This document shows positions 34,176 through 46,865 of a stretch of 64,000 nt of DNA, piece by piece (within the stretch, counting starts at the first letter, position 1; the number at the start of each line of letters is the position of its first letter). Source of the DNA: Desulfosoma sp. (lineage in GTDB: Bacteria; Desulfobacterota; Syntrophobacteria; Syntrophobacterales; DSM-9756); assembly GCA_037481875.1 (NCBI GenBank), contig JBBFKY010000005.1, positions 124,001-188,000 of the forward strand, in the 5' to 3' direction. Both the position numbers and the translations under genes were made by a program. The notes under the pieces are model-generated. The model made no database searches, was not told the origin of the DNA, and worked only from the letters and a program-made list of their open reading frames with translations.

Positions 34176-34913
34176 TTACGGATCCGCAAGCGAGATGTTT
34201 CCCCAAACGGCCAAATGATCATGCAGGGTTACCAGAGCCCCTAGCACACCGGGAATGGATTGAATCCAAGTCAAAGCTGGTTCCAAATCATCTTGGTGCC
34301 GGACGCGATTCCCTAGGGCTGTGGCGCAGGCATCCGCTAAAGCCGCGTCCTTGGCGAGCACCGTGGCGGCATCCGCTCGGCCCATACTCAGGGAATGGCC
34401 TAGGGTTCCGGAGGAAGTGCACACGGCCATAGGTAAATCCTCGGCGGCCAATTTCAGGGCCAGCCGGTCTCGAAACGGGGACTTCTCTCCTGGATACACA
34501 GCCACCACAAGATCTTCTTGAGCCACGGCATAGCAGTCCCCCCCGTTTTCGACGATGACCGAACGGGCCCAAGATAGAAGTCCTTCGGCCACGGCTTGGG
34601 CAATGGCACCGGCCACGGCGGCCATAGGCCCCACATGAGCTTTCTGGGCGGCTCGCAGCATACGACGCACGATGTCCGGAGCCAGAGGATCGTCGGGCAA
34701 TGGGGTCAAGGACGTCAAAAAAAGCGGAGCCGTACGGCTGTATTCAAGGATATGGCGTCGAAAGGTCAGGATAAGGTCGCGGGTCTGGCGGCCAAGATCC
34801 GCATCGGCCCGTACCCACAAATCCGTTTGTTCCACCTGAACTCGAAAGGCATGCCAAGGGCCTCTTTTGTGCTGTTCCCGATAGAACCTATGAACCGGCT
34901 GAGCCCTTTCCAT
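34176..34913 (-). CDS. UPF0280 family protein (ApbE-like fold)
   Basis: 245 residues. Motifs such as GPMAAVAGAIAQAVAEGL and VIVENGGDCY match UPF0280, a family related in fold to the flavin transferase ApbE. Function is unproven; relatives of the family occur widely in methanogens and sulfate reducers. ATG 34913 begins one base after the guaA TGA; a longer start at 34964 would overlap guaA. Probably co-transcribed with guaA. Confidence 0.8.
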   Translation of the reverse strand: MERAQPVHRFYREQHKRGPWHAFRVQVEQTDLWVRADADLGRQTRDLILTFRRHILEYSRTAPLFLTSLTPLPDDPLAPDIVRRMLRAAQKAHVGPMAAVAGAIAQAVAEGLLSWARSVIVENGGDCYAVAQEDLVVAVYPGEKSPFRDRLALKLAAEDLPMAVCTSSGTLGHSLSMGRADAATVLAKDAALADACATALGNRVRHQDDLEPALTWIQSIPGVLGALVTLHDHLAVWGNISLADP

Positions 34914-34914
34914 A

Positions 34915-36471
34915 TCATTCCCATTCGATGGTGCTGGGCGGTTTGGAAGAAATGTCGTAGACAACGCGGTTCACTCCGGGGACTTCGTTGATGATGCGAT
35001 TGGAAAGGCGTGCCAGAAGCTGGTAGGGAATTCGGGCCCAATCAGCGGTCATGGCGTCCACACTTTCCACCGCTCGAATGGCCACCACCTGTTCGTACGT
35101 GCGTTCATCGCCCATGACCCCCACGGAACGCACAGGTAACAGCACGGCAAAAGCCTGCCAGACACGGTCGTACCAATTGGCGGCTTCCAGTTCTTCCAAA
35201 ACAATGGCATCGGCTTGACGAAGGATTCTTAGACTTTCCGGGGTGACTTCGCCGATAATGCGAATGGCCAAACCCGGTCCCGGAAACGGATGCCGCATGA
35301 TGATGCGTTCCGGCAATCCCAGTTCCCGTCCCAATTGGCGCACTTCGTCCTTGAAAAGTTCCCGAAGCGGTTCGATGAGTTCCAATTTCATGCGTTCGGG
35401 AAGCCCGCCCACATTGTGATGCGTTTTGATGGTAGCCGATGGCCCTTTAAAGGACACACTTTCTATAACGTCAGGATACAAGGTGCCTTGGGCTAGGTAG
35501 CGGGTCCCTTGGAGTTTGGAGGCTTCCCTTTCAAAGACTTCGATGAAGAGGTTGCCGATGATTTTCCGTTTCTGCTCAGGGTCCGTCACTCCCTTGAGGC
35601 GATCGAGAAAGAGATCCGTGGCGTTGACCGAAACCAGGTTGATTTCGAAATGGTCTCGAAAGACCCGTTCCACGGTTTCAGCTTCACCTTTCCGCAAAAG
35701 ACCGTTGTTCACGAAGAGGCATTGAAGCTGGTCGCCGATGGCCTTATGCAATAAGACGGCCACCACGGAAGAATCCACGCCGCCACTGAGGGCACACAAT
35801 ACTCGGTCGGATCCCACTTTTTCCCGAACCGCGGTGATGGCCGATTCCACAAAACTTTTCATGGTCCAGGTGGGTTTGCAGCCGCAGATATGAAAAAGAA
35901 AATTGTCCAATAGCGTGCGGCCGCACGGCGTGTGAGCAACTTCCGGGTGAAATTGCACACCGTAAAGTTTTCGGGACGGGTCAGCCATGGCGGCCACAGG
36001 AGAATTGGGACTATGGGCCAAAATACGAAATCCCAAAGGCATGTGCACAATGCGATCCCCGTGACTCATCCAGACGCGTACATCCTTGGCGTCTATATCC
36101 TGAAAAAGCACAGCCGGCTCATCCACATCCACAAGGGCCGGGCCGTACTCACGATTTTCGGCACGCTCCACGTATCCGCCAAGAAGGTGTGCCATGAGCT
36201 GCATGCCGTAGCAGATACCGAGCACGGGAATACCCAACTGAAAAAGCTCCTGAGAAGCCAGGGGCGCGTTGGCATCATGCACGCTGGAAGGTCCTCCGGA
36301 CAAAATAATGCCTTTGGGGGCATAGGCGCGCACAGCCTTCAAGTCCATGGAATAGGGATGGATTTCGCAATACACATGGCTTTCACGCACTCTGCGCGCA
36401 ATGAGCTGTGTGTACTGGGATCCGAAATCCAGAATGAGCACCCGGTCCGGATGCAGAGCATGCCAATCCAT
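34915..36471 (-). CDS. guaA: GMP synthase (glutamine-hydrolysing)
   Basis: 518 residues, normal length. N-terminal class I glutaminase ([16 protein letters not shown] with the nucleophile Cys; QFHPEVAHT with His), ATP pyrophosphatase domain ([18 protein letters not shown]) and C-terminal dimerisation domain ending in STIEWE. Converts XMP to GMP. It starts 14 bases after guaB, forming the standard guaB-guaA unit. Start at ATG 36471. Confidence 0.98.
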   Translation of the reverse strand: MDWHALHPDRVLILDFGSQYTQLIARRVRESHVYCEIHPYSMDLKAVRAYAPKGIILSGGPSSVHDANAPLASQELFQLGIPVLGICYGMQLMAHLLGGYVERAENREYGPALVDVDEPAVLFQDIDAKDVRVWMSHGDRIVHMPLGFRILAHSPNSPVAAMADPSRKLYGVQFHPEVAHTPCGRTLLDNFLFHICGCKPTWTMKSFVESAITAVREKVGSDRVLCALSGGVDSSVVAVLLHKAIGDQLQCLFVNNGLLRKGEAETVERVFRDHFEINLVSVNATDLFLDRLKGVTDPEQKRKIIGNLFIEVFEREASKLQGTRYLAQGTLYPDVIESVSFKGPSATIKTHHNVGGLPERMKLELIEPLRELFKDEVRQLGRELGLPERIIMRHPFPGPGLAIRIIGEVTPESLRILRQADAIVLEELEAANWYDRVWQAFAVLLPVRSVGVMGDERTYEQVVAIRAVESVDAMTADWARIPYQLLARLSNRIINEVPGVNRVVYDISSKPPSTIEWE

Positions 36472-36485
36472 AACGGCTCCGTCCT

Positions 36486-39097
<2,612 letters not shown>

Positions 39098-39140
39098 CGT
39101 TGTCTTTTCTCATCCTTTATGTTTACTTTGCCTATAGGGG

Positions 39141-39161
39141 TTTCGGCCCAGGGGGCCGAAA
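39141..39161 (+). other. Hairpin in the leader of the YciO-type gene
   Basis: TTTCGGCC and GGCCGAAA form eight perfect pairs around a five-base loop, about 45 bases before the start codon and between divergent genes. No T-run follows, so it is not a simple terminator. Confidence 0.4.
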
Positions 39162-39206
39162 TCCGCCATTGGGCTTCCAACGCACTTCACCACAAGAAGG
39201 AGAGGG

Positions 39207-39830
39207 ATGCCTATGATTCTGGAAATCAACCCCCGCAACCCGGAACCGCGCAAGATCAGACAAGTGGCCGAAGTTCTTGCCAAGGGAGGAATCATCGCTT
39301 ATCCCACGGACACCTATTACGGTATCGGGTGCGACTTGTTCAACAAGTCGTCCATTGAAAAGATCTATAAACTCAAACGCCGATCCCCTCAGCAGCCCTT
39401 CAGCTTCATTTGCAGCGACCTCAAAAGCATCAGTGAATACGCTCAGGTCACCAATTATGCTTACAAGACCATGAAACGGCTTCTTCCCGGTCCCTACACC
39501 TTCATTCTGGAAGGATCCAGGCTTGTCCCTCGTATCATGCTCACCAAACGCAAAGCCGTGGGTATCCGTGTGCCGGACCATCCCATATGCACCGCTATCG
39601 TCAAGGAATTGGGACATCCTGTGATCAGTACCACCGCCACGGACCCGGAATCCGGTCGTATTCTGGAAACGCCGCAGGAAATTCGAGAAGTCCTGGGGCA
39701 TTCCTTGAACCTTATCGTGGATGGCGGCCCCGTTCCTGGACGCCCCTCCAGCGTTATTTCTCTGATTGAAGACATTCCCGAAGTCCTTCGAAAAGGCGGC
39801 GGGAATGTGGAAATTTTTCAAACCCCTTAG
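39207..39830 (+). CDS. Sua5/YciO/YrdC-family protein (threonylcarbamoyl-AMP synthase-like)
   Basis: 207 residues. YrdC-like fold with GGIIAYPTDTYYGIGCDL, KRRSPQQPFSFICSD, LPGPYTFIL and ISTTATDPES. The family includes the enzyme that makes threonylcarbamoyl-AMP for t6A37 of tRNA; this sequence is nearest the YciO branch (KRRSPQQPFSF, where TsaC usually has KxR.KPL), whose role is less sure. ATG 39207 lies close to AAGGAGAGGG; the ATG at 39213 is an alternative with better spacing. Divergent from the gppA-like gene and ends one base before sppA on the opposite strand. Confidence 0.85.
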   Translation: MPMILEINPRNPEPRKIRQVAEVLAKGGIIAYPTDTYYGIGCDLFNKSSIEKIYKLKRRSPQQPFSFICSDLKSISEYAQVTNYAYKTMKRLLPGPYTFILEGSRLVPRIMLTKRKAVGIRVPDHPICTAIVKELGHPVISTTATDPESGRILETPQEIREVLGHSLNLIVDGGPVPGRPSSVISLIEDIPEVLRKGGGNVEIFQTP

Positions 39831-39831
39831 A

Positions 39832-40716
39832 CTAATGCCCTAAAAGGAGCTCATAGCGTACCGGGCACAAGGCCGGGTCCAGCACTTGGTCCAGGACCTT
39901 GAGCCCGGTAGCTCCCAGAAGAAGGCGCAATAGGCCGCGGCGATCTTTTTCCGCATACACCAGACGTGGTTCTCCCACGATACCCCCCAGTTCTTTGGCC
40001 TTGGCCACAGCGTCTTGAAAATTGCCCAGAGCATCCACAAGTTTGAGTTCCAAAGCCTTTTCACCGCTCAGCACACGACCGTCCGCCACAGCTTGCACTT
40101 GATTCGGCGAGAGACGTCGTCCGGCGGCCACATCCTTAATGAACTGCGTGTGCATCCCTTCCACGGTTTCCTGAAGCAAAGCGATTTCAGCCTCGGTTAT
40201 TTCTCGTCCTGGATTCCCCACGTCCTTGAACCGACCGCTTTTCACCGTCACGGTACGATACCCCACCTTATCGAACAACCCTTGCAAATTGGGTAGATGG
40301 GCCACCACACCGATACTTCCGGTGAGGGTTCCCGGGTTGGCGATGATGTAACTGGCCGCCGCCGAGGCGTAATAGCCTCCCGAAGCAGCCACGCCGCCAA
40401 AGGAGGCTACCACAGGTTTTTCCGCCGCCGTTCGCTGCACTTCACGATACACTTCCTGACTGGCTCCCACACCGCCTCCGGGAGATTCCACACGCAACAC
40501 CACCGCCTTGACCAAAGGATCCTTTCGAAACTCGCTCAAAGACTCCAACACAGGTCGAGCGTCCGTCAAAAGTCCTTCGATTTCCACCACACCGATTCGG
40601 TTGGGCTCCTTTGTCCATTCCCATTGGGGAGCTAGAAGCCAAAGATACAAGCCCACAAAAGGCACAAGCACCACAAAAGCGATCATAAGAAGAATTTTCA
40701 AAGTCTTTTTGAACAT
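39832..40716 (-). CDS. sppA: Signal peptide peptidase SppA (short form)
   Basis: 294 residues, the half-length single-domain form. An N-terminal membrane anchor (about 5-28) precedes a ClpP-like protease domain with VLRVESPGGGVGASQEVY, VVASFGGVAASGGYYASAAA (catalytic Ser in ASGGYY) and GSIGV. The general-base Lys follows in SGRFKDVGNPG (serine/lysine dyad). It degrades signal peptide remnants in the membrane. ATG 40716 has GAGGGAAAGG upstream. It follows rpsA after the terminator hairpin. Confidence 0.92.
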   Translation of the reverse strand: MFKKTLKILLMIAFVVLVPFVGLYLWLLAPQWEWTKEPNRIGVVEIEGLLTDARPVLESLSEFRKDPLVKAVVLRVESPGGGVGASQEVYREVQRTAAEKPVVASFGGVAASGGYYASAAASYIIANPGTLTGSIGVVAHLPNLQGLFDKVGYRTVTVKSGRFKDVGNPGREITEAEIALLQETVEGMHTQFIKDVAAGRRLSPNQVQAVADGRVLSGEKALELKLVDALGNFQDAVAKAKELGGIVGEPRLVYAEKDRRGLLRLLLGATGLKVLDQVLDPALCPVRYELLLGH

Positions 40717-40735
40717 AGCCTTTCCCTCAAAAGCA

Positions 40736-40765
40736 AACACCCGGCATCACACAAAGCCGGGTGTT
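40736..40765 (-). terminator. Rho-independent terminator after rpsA
   Basis: AACACCCGGC and GCCGGGTGTT form ten perfect pairs around a ten-base loop; on the minus strand TTTGCTTTTG follows. It ends the hisC-cmk-rpsA transcript just before sppA. Confidence 0.85.
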
Positions 40766-40818
40766 CGATAACCCAAAGGCAAGAACACGAACATCAGGTT
40801 TGGGAAAAGCGCCGAGTT

Positions 40819-42594
40819 TTATTCTTCCTGGGCACTTTCCGCGTTCTGGCGCGCTGCCGCTTCCAAAACTTCTCTCAAGTTGGTGGTGGCGGCTTTGGGG
40901 CTGTTTATGTATTCCTTGTACTCGCTACGTTCTTCGTGTTCTTCGGCCTTCTTGATGGACAAGCCGATCTTTCGGTCTTTGGGCGAGATATTTATCACCT
41001 TGGCCGTCACCTGGTCCCCGACTTTGTATTCGTCCGGAGCTCCCTTGGCCTTTTCCTTGCCGATTTCCGAAACATGCACCAGCCCTTCGATGCCCTCTTC
41101 CAGCTCCACAAAGAGGCCGAAGTCGGTCACATTGGTCACCGGCCCCGTAATTACGCTGCCCACCGGATAACGTTGAGCCACGCTTTCCCATGGATCAGGT
41201 TCCAACTGTTTGATACCCAAAGAAAATCTTTCGTTTTCCTTATCAATATTCAAAACGATGGCCTGAACTTCTTGACCTTTCTTATAAACCTCTGAAGGAT
41301 GTCGAATACGCTTGATCCAGGAAATATCCGAGATGTGCACCAGGCCGTCGATCCCTTCATCAATGCCGATGAAGATGCCGAAGTCTGTGATGTTTTTAAT
41401 CTTGCCGGAAATGATGGTTCCAACAGGATATTTTTCGGAAATGACACTCCACGGATTGGGTTCCAACTGCTTCATGCCCAAAGAAATACGCTTTCGGGCG
41501 GGATCGATGCTCAAAATCACAGCTTCCACCTTGTCCCCGACACTCAAGATCTTGGACGGATGCCGAATCTTGCGTGTCCAGGACATTTCAGACACGTGAA
41601 TGAGTCCTTCAATACCTTCTTCGATTTCCACAAACGCCCCGTAGTCCGTCAAACTGACCACCTTGCCTTGAATCTTGGTGCCCACGGGGTACTTTTCAGC
41701 GGCGTTGGTCCAGGGATCAGGCTGAAGCTGCTTAAGGCCCAAGGAAACCCGCTCGTTTTCTCGATCGAAATGAAGCACTTTAACCTTGATGGTATCTCCA
41801 ATCTGGCACAATTCCGAAGGGTGTCCCACGCGACCCCAACTCATGTCCGTAATGTGCAGCAGGCCGTCGATACCTCCCAGGTCCACAAAAACACCATAGT
41901 CGGTGATATTCTTGACCACGCCTTCCATGACCTTGCCCTCCTCCAACAGTGACAAGGTCTGGCCTTTCTGACGTTCTCGTTCCTTTTCCAAAAGCACGCG
42001 CCGAGACAACACCACGTTGCGGCGTTTCTTGTTGTATTTGAGGATCTTGAAATCAAAGGTTTTGCCGATGAGGGCATCCAGGTTGCGTACAGGACGCAGA
42101 TCCACTTGTGAGCCCGGCACAAAGGCTTGAATGCCGATGTCTACAGCCAAACCTCCCTTGACCCGGGAGACCACCTTACCCTGAATGACACCGTCTTCAT
42201 TGTAGATACGGCTGATGTCGTCCCAAACTTTTATCTTTTCCGCCTTTTCTTTGGACAGAAAGACGGTTCCTTCATCGTCGTCGTGGTATTCCAAAAGCAC
42301 GTCCACCTCGTCTCCGATGGCAACTTCCAGATTCCCCTTTTCATCCTTGAATTCGGAAATGGGAATCTCTCCTTCGGACTTGTAGCCGATATCCACCATG
42401 ACATAGTCATCCGAAATTTGGACAACCCTTCCTCGAACGACTTCCCCTTCCTGAATGTTGCCGAAGCTCTGGGCATAGAGCTTCTCAAAGCTGTCGCCAT
42501 CCACATCATCCGTGTCGGCTTCGTGATCCGTTAAGACTTCCTGCATTTTTTGCTGCTGCATTTCTAAATTTTCCGTGGTTTCTTTCGTCATCAT
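40819..42594 (-). CDS. rpsA: 30S ribosomal protein S1
   Basis: 591 residues with six S1 RNA-binding repeats; repeats 3-6 share GIEGLIHVSEMSW- or GIDGLVHISDISW-type motifs. Typical length for a proteobacterial S1. S1 binds mRNA leaders and brings them to the ribosome. ATG 42594 is chosen (acidic N-terminus MMTKETTENL), with AAGGGGG further upstream; the frame is open to 42669. It follows cmk, the usual cmk-rpsA order. Confidence 0.97.
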   Translation of the reverse strand: MMTKETTENLEMQQQKMQEVLTDHEADTDDVDGDSFEKLYAQSFGNIQEGEVVRGRVVQISDDYVMVDIGYKSEGEIPISEFKDEKGNLEVAIGDEVDVLLEYHDDDEGTVFLSKEKAEKIKVWDDISRIYNEDGVIQGKVVSRVKGGLAVDIGIQAFVPGSQVDLRPVRNLDALIGKTFDFKILKYNKKRRNVVLSRRVLLEKERERQKGQTLSLLEEGKVMEGVVKNITDYGVFVDLGGIDGLLHITDMSWGRVGHPSELCQIGDTIKVKVLHFDRENERVSLGLKQLQPDPWTNAAEKYPVGTKIQGKVVSLTDYGAFVEIEEGIEGLIHVSEMSWTRKIRHPSKILSVGDKVEAVILSIDPARKRISLGMKQLEPNPWSVISEKYPVGTIISGKIKNITDFGIFIGIDEGIDGLVHISDISWIKRIRHPSEVYKKGQEVQAIVLNIDKENERFSLGIKQLEPDPWESVAQRYPVGSVITGPVTNVTDFGLFVELEEGIEGLVHVSEIGKEKAKGAPDEYKVGDQVTAKVINISPKDRKIGLSIKKAEEHEERSEYKEYINSPKAATTNLREVLEAAARQNAESAQEE

Positions 42595-42681
42595 TGAACT
42601 GACTACCCCCTTGTCCGAATTTCGGCTGACGCCGTCTTTACTGGGTGCGCACCATAGCAGACACGCCAACCCTTGACAATG

Positions 42682-43374
42682 CTAATCTGCACGGGATCTT
42701 TGAGCCCCGGTCTCTTTTTTCGCGTTCGTCACGAGATCCGTCACGACCTGCAGCACCTGAGTAACGGAAAGCCCCGAAGTGTCGATGACCACCGCACCAT
42801 CGGCAGGTTTCAAAGGCGCTAGAAAGCGATTGGCATCGGCATGGTCTCTCGATTCAATGGCCTGCAAGACAGCCTGAAAATCAGCCTTCGTTCCTTGTTC
42901 ATGGTATTGGGCCACACGACGTCTGGCCCTTTCCTCGCTGGAGGCTGTAAGAAATATTTTGACTTCAGCCGTGGGAAACACCACCGTGCCCATGTCCCGA
43001 CCTTCGGCCACCACAAGAGATGTGTCGCTCAGACGTCTTTGCTGTTCCAAAAGGAATCGGCGTACGGGTTTCTTTTGAGCGATGCTGGAAGCGGCTTGAG
43101 TGATTTCCGGGCTGCGAATTTCCAAGCCCAAGGAAACCCCTTGCCAAAAAATGTGAAGTTTCTGGTCTTGAACGACAAAGGCAAGGGGCAACGTCGGCAG
43201 GACTCGCTCCAGGGTGGCATCATCGGCGTCCAGTAGACGCTCTTGCGTCAAAGCCCAGGCCACCGCACGGTACATGGCTCCGGAATCCAAATACACGCCC
43301 CCAAGCCTTTCGGCCAGGAGTCGAGCAATGGTGCTTTTTCCGGAACCTGCCGGTCCGTCAATGGCAATGATCAT
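42682..43374 (-). CDS. cmk: Cytidylate kinase
   Basis: 230 residues. P-loop IDGPAGSGKSTIARLLA, YLDSGAMYRAVA (CMP binding), VAEGRDMGTVVFP and a lid rich in Arg (ERARRRVAQY). It phosphorylates CMP and dCMP. The start overlaps the hisC stop as ATGA. Precedes rpsA as in many proteobacteria. Confidence 0.97.
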   Translation of the reverse strand: MIIAIDGPAGSGKSTIARLLAERLGGVYLDSGAMYRAVAWALTQERLLDADDATLERVLPTLPLAFVVQDQKLHIFWQGVSLGLEIRSPEITQAASSIAQKKPVRRFLLEQQRRLSDTSLVVAEGRDMGTVVFPTAEVKIFLTASSEERARRRVAQYHEQGTKADFQAVLQAIESRDHADANRFLAPLKPADGAVVIDTSGLSVTQVLQVVTDLVTNAKKETGAQRSRAD

Positions 43375-44477
43375 GGTTGGAACTGTTCCAAAACCTTGGC
43401 AAAAGTCCGAAGAAACCGCTCGTTTTCTTCAGGAAGTCCCACATTGACACGAACATAACGATCAAGCCCGTAGGCATTCATGGCTCGAATAATTACCCCT
43501 TCGCGAAGCATGGCTTCATAAACCTTTTTGGCGTCTACGGGAACAGCAATGAGAAAGAAATTGGTCGAGGTACGTAGATAAGGGACCCCGAGAGCCTCAA
43601 GGCCTCGATACAGAAACTTCAAGCCTTCATGGACCACGGCACGGCTTTTTTCCAGGAACTCATCGTCATCCAGAGCCGCCAGAGCGGCCGTTTGGGCCAG
43701 AGTACCCACATTGAAAGGCTGACGTACGCGGTGCAGAAAGGACGCCAATTGAGGATCCATAACACCGTAGCCGATGCGAAGGCCCGCCAAACCATAAGCT
43801 TTGGAAAAGGTGCGCGTCGTCACGACCCAGGGCCCTTGCGTGGAAACGAAATCCAACCCGTCAAAGGTGGAACCCATGGGAGCAAATTCGATATAAGCTT
43901 CGTCAATCACAACCACGACGTCGGAAGGCAGTTTTTGAAAAAAGTCTCGAAAAGCCTCTTCGGATAAAACGGTTCCGGTGGGATTGTTGGGATTATTGAC
44001 GAAAATGAGACGCGTTCGATCGGTAACGGCCCCGAGGATTCCTTCTAAATCAATGGCAAAATCTTTTAAGGGCACAGAGACCACCGTGCCGCCTACCGTC
44101 TGGACGGCCAGCTGATACACGAGAAAGGACGGGTTAGGAATGACCACCTCAAGCCCGGGTCGAATCAAGGTTCGAATGACCAGCTCAATGATTTCATTGG
44201 ACCCGTTGCCCAAGACCACCCCTTCCATGGGGACTTTCAGTTTTTCGGCGATCCTTCGGCGGAGATAATACCCGCTACCGTCCGGATAGCGGTGCAGACC
44301 GCCAAGCTTTTCTCGAATGGCCGCCACAGCCTTTGGTGAAGGTCCCAAGGGATTTTCATTGCTGGCCAGTTTGATGGAATTGGTGATCCCGAGCTCTCTT
44401 TCCAGCTCTTCAATGGGCTTACCGGGCGGATAAGGATCAATGGCGGCGATATGCGGGGGCACCAAGCGAGAAACCAA
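43371..44477 (-). CDS. hisC: Histidinol-phosphate aminotransferase
   Basis: 368 residues. Class I/II PLP aminotransferase with ASNENPLGPSP near the N-terminus, NPNNPTGT, IDEAYIEF and the Schiff-base Lys in TFSKAYGLAGLRIGY. Normal length. The start is TTG 44477 with AAGGAG about ten bases upstream; no ATG is better placed. It heads hisC-cmk-rpsA; the only other his gene in the window is hisHF. Confidence 0.95.
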   Translation of the reverse strand: MVSRLVPPHIAAIDPYPPGKPIEELERELGITNSIKLASNENPLGPSPKAVAAIREKLGGLHRYPDGSGYYLRRRIAEKLKVPMEGVVLGNGSNEIIELVIRTLIRPGLEVVIPNPSFLVYQLAVQTVGGTVVSVPLKDFAIDLEGILGAVTDRTRLIFVNNPNNPTGTVLSEEAFRDFFQKLPSDVVVVIDEAYIEFAPMGSTFDGLDFVSTQGPWVVTTRTFSKAYGLAGLRIGYGVMDPQLASFLHRVRQPFNVGTLAQTAALAALDDDEFLEKSRAVVHEGLKFLYRGLEALGVPYLRTSTNFFLIAVPVDAKKVYEAMLREGVIIRAMNAYGLDRYVRVNVGLPEENERFLRTFAKVLEQFQP

Positions 44478-44719
44478 GAGATTCGGGCTCCTTTCACAGG
44501 TCGTGGGCTTTGATGAAGTTTACGCAAAGGCTTATAAAAAAGAGCCGCTCAAAACGCAAGCTTTTGTGGTGTCTTGATCCGGTTCTGTTAATATGTTTTA
44601 AATGACCCTCAAGGAGTGGGTGGCGTTTTGACGACCGGCACACAGGATTCCTCATCAAACATGCAAACCGAAATGGCGCCGGGAAAAACGCCGTCATAAA
44701 AGGGAGGCGGACGCAAAAG

Positions 44720-45733
44720 ATGGTCAAGAAAAAACAATCCTTAACGCCAATGCTGGACGAGGACCTTCCGCCCGAGAGCATTCAGGAAGAAGAGCTCTTG
44801 TTCGAAACTGAGGATTTTTCTCTTCAGGATGAAACGATTCCGGACACGCCTCGCACTGACTGGCCTCAGGTCTACGATCCTTTACGAGCGTATCTAGAAG
44901 AAATCAAGAGATACCCTCTGTTGAGCCGGGAAGAAGAAACCCAATTGGCCATTCGATACAAGGAAAAGGGCGATCTGGAAGCGGCCTACAAACTGGTCAC
45001 ATCCAATCTGCGACTTGTGGTGAAGATCGCCATGGATTTTCAGCGCCACTGGATGCAGAATCTCATGGACCTCATTCAGGAAGGAAACATCGGCCTCATG
45101 CAGGCGGTCAAAAAATTCGACCCGTACCGAGGCTATAAATTCTCTTATTACGCCTCTTTCTGGATCAAGGCCTACATCATCAAATTCATTATGGACAACT
45201 GGAAGCTGGTCAAAATCGGGACCACCCAGGCTCAAAGGAAACTCTTTTTCAATTTGCGCAAAGAAAAAGAACGTTTGGAAGCCCAAGGAATCGAAGCGAG
45301 TCCCAAACTGCTAAGCCAGCGTTTGGATGTGAAGGAATCTGAAGTGACCGAAATGGACATGCGGTTGGCAAGCGGCGAAATCTCCTTGGATGCACCCCTG
45401 GATCATGACTCCACCGACACCCATAAGGCCTTTTTGCCGGCTCGAGAAATTCCCGCAGACGACCTGCTCGCCGATGCCGAAGCCAAAGCCATTCTCCAAG
45501 AAAAGCTGAAACGATTTCGAGAAGGCCTTAAGGGCAAGGAGGCTGTCATTTTCGATCATCGACTTCTAGCCGATGAGCCCATGACCTTGCAGGAAATCGG
45601 AGATCAATTTGGTATCAGCCGTGAACGGATTCGACAAATCGAAAGCCGCTTGAAGAAAAGACTCAGAGCTTACCTGGAAGAGGAAGTCGAAGATTTGGAG
45701 CTTCTTCAAGAAAGTCTCATCGACGCCTCATGA
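44720..45733 (+). CDS. rpoH: RNA polymerase sigma-32 type factor
   Basis: 337 residues. An acidic N-terminal extension (about 1-50) is followed by sigma regions 1.2 (DPLRAYLEEIKRYPLLS), 2 (NLRLVVKIAMDFQR, GLMQAVKKFDPYRGYKFSYYA), the RpoH-specific box QRKLFFNLRKEKE, and region 4 (LQEIGDQFGISRERIRQIE). It directs heat-shock transcription. The extension and a C-terminal acidic tail make it longer than E. coli RpoH. ATG 44720 has GGGAGG about 12 bases upstream. Divergent from hisC. Confidence 0.9.
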   Translation: MVKKKQSLTPMLDEDLPPESIQEEELLFETEDFSLQDETIPDTPRTDWPQVYDPLRAYLEEIKRYPLLSREEETQLAIRYKEKGDLEAAYKLVTSNLRLVVKIAMDFQRHWMQNLMDLIQEGNIGLMQAVKKFDPYRGYKFSYYASFWIKAYIIKFIMDNWKLVKIGTTQAQRKLFFNLRKEKERLEAQGIEASPKLLSQRLDVKESEVTEMDMRLASGEISLDAPLDHDSTDTHKAFLPAREIPADDLLADAEAKAILQEKLKRFREGLKGKEAVIFDHRLLADEPMTLQEIGDQFGISRERIRQIESRLKKRLRAYLEEEVEDLELLQESLIDAS

Positions 45734-45835
45734 AAAAGCAGGCGGGAGCCCGAAACCCTAGGCCCGTAGACTTTTTAGCCAACAGTCGGCACGGCGGGGA
45801 CAAGGTTTAGGAAAAGGTTTATCATTTTGTGCCCG

Positions 45836-45862
45836 AAGGGGTGCATCGGTGCGTGGTCCCTT
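45836..45862. repeat. Intergenic palindrome, degenerate GCAC type
   Basis: AAGGGGTGCA...TGCGTGGTCCCTT with several mismatches; resembles the copy at 47821-47846. Lies between rpoH and the convergent amidohydrolase gene. Confidence 0.45.
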
Positions 45863-45931
45863 CGCTTTTGTGACAGGGCTTACCGACTTCCCTAGTGAGC
45901 GGATGGAAAGGCTGAGGATCTTCATGAGACT

Positions 45932-46786
45932 TCAAGGCAGTGCGGCGTCAAAGGTCACCAAACGCAGCGCGTTTTGGCCGAGAATCGCCGTCTTTTCTTC
46001 AGGCATGAGCCCAGCCTCGTCCATGTCCTTTTCATAGCGGCTTGGGGGCAACAAAGGATAGTCGCTGCCAAAAAGGATTCGGTCACAACCTACAATGTCA
46101 AGGGCCTGCCGATACACGCTGCTGCGATAAAGAAAGGGCGATGCAGCGGTGTCATAATACACATGGGCTAGTATCTGCGGCGCTTCCTTTTTGAGCAGTT
46201 CGTAAAAAAAGAGGCCTCCTCCCCAATGGGCCAAAATCAGAGGCACGTCCCGACACATGGAAGCCAGCTGGTAGTAAAAGCCCAAGCCAAAAGGCGCCTT
46301 TCCCGGGTACAGGTGGCCAACGGGCTCGTTGGCATGCACAAGCATCAAACGTCCGAATGAACGGCACAACGTCATGAGCGCCTCATAGGCTTTCAAAGCC
46401 CGTCTTTCGTCACAAGCCTCATACACTGCCAATTCTCCTAGACCTGCAACCCCGGCCTCCAGGCATCGGGAGGCCTCGTTCACAGCCCAGTCAGAAAGAG
46501 CGTCAAAGCAGGCCAGGGGTATCAGCCGTCGTGAATTTTGTGCCGCCGATTCCAGCACGTAGTCGTTATGGCGTCGAGCCGTTTCCCGATTCTTCCACGG
46601 GAACCCAAAAATCACGGCGCCGTCCACACCGTTTTGCTCCATGGCTTCCAGCACGGCAGGCGTATCGACCAAGCGTGCTTTAGGATGGCCGTACAAAGCA
46701 CGAAAGGCAGGCTCTCCGTCAAAAAAACGTTCTCGATCCGCGACCACTTCAGGAGGAAAACTGTGGACGTGAAAATCTATTTTCAT
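45932..46786 (-). CDS. Amidohydrolase (Amidohydro_2, ACMSD-like)
   Basis: 284 residues. Metal-dependent TIM barrel with DFHVHSFPPEV at the start, LVHANEPVGH and LAHWGGG in the middle and LFGSDYPLLPP near the end, the ligands of the amidohydrolase_2 family. Members decarboxylate or hydrolyse diverse carboxylic acids or lactones; the substrate is not evident. ATG 46786 has AAGGAG six bases upstream. Divergent from the inositol-phosphatase family gene, with 79 bases between them. Confidence 0.85.
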   Translation of the reverse strand: MKIDFHVHSFPPEVVADRERFFDGEPAFRALYGHPKARLVDTPAVLEAMEQNGVDGAVIFGFPWKNRETARRHNDYVLESAAQNSRRLIPLACFDALSDWAVNEASRCLEAGVAGLGELAVYEACDERRALKAYEALMTLCRSFGRLMLVHANEPVGHLYPGKAPFGLGFYYQLASMCRDVPLILAHWGGGLFFYELLKKEAPQILAHVYYDTAASPFLYRSSVYRQALDIVGCDRILFGSDYPLLPPSRYEKDMDEAGLMPEEKTAILGQNALRLVTFDAALP

Positions 46787-46865
46787 CGTTGTCTCCTTCA
46801 GTGTTAAGGACATGAAGGCTACAGAAGGTTTTCAAGTTAACGCAAACCCTTGCAAGGAGGCAATT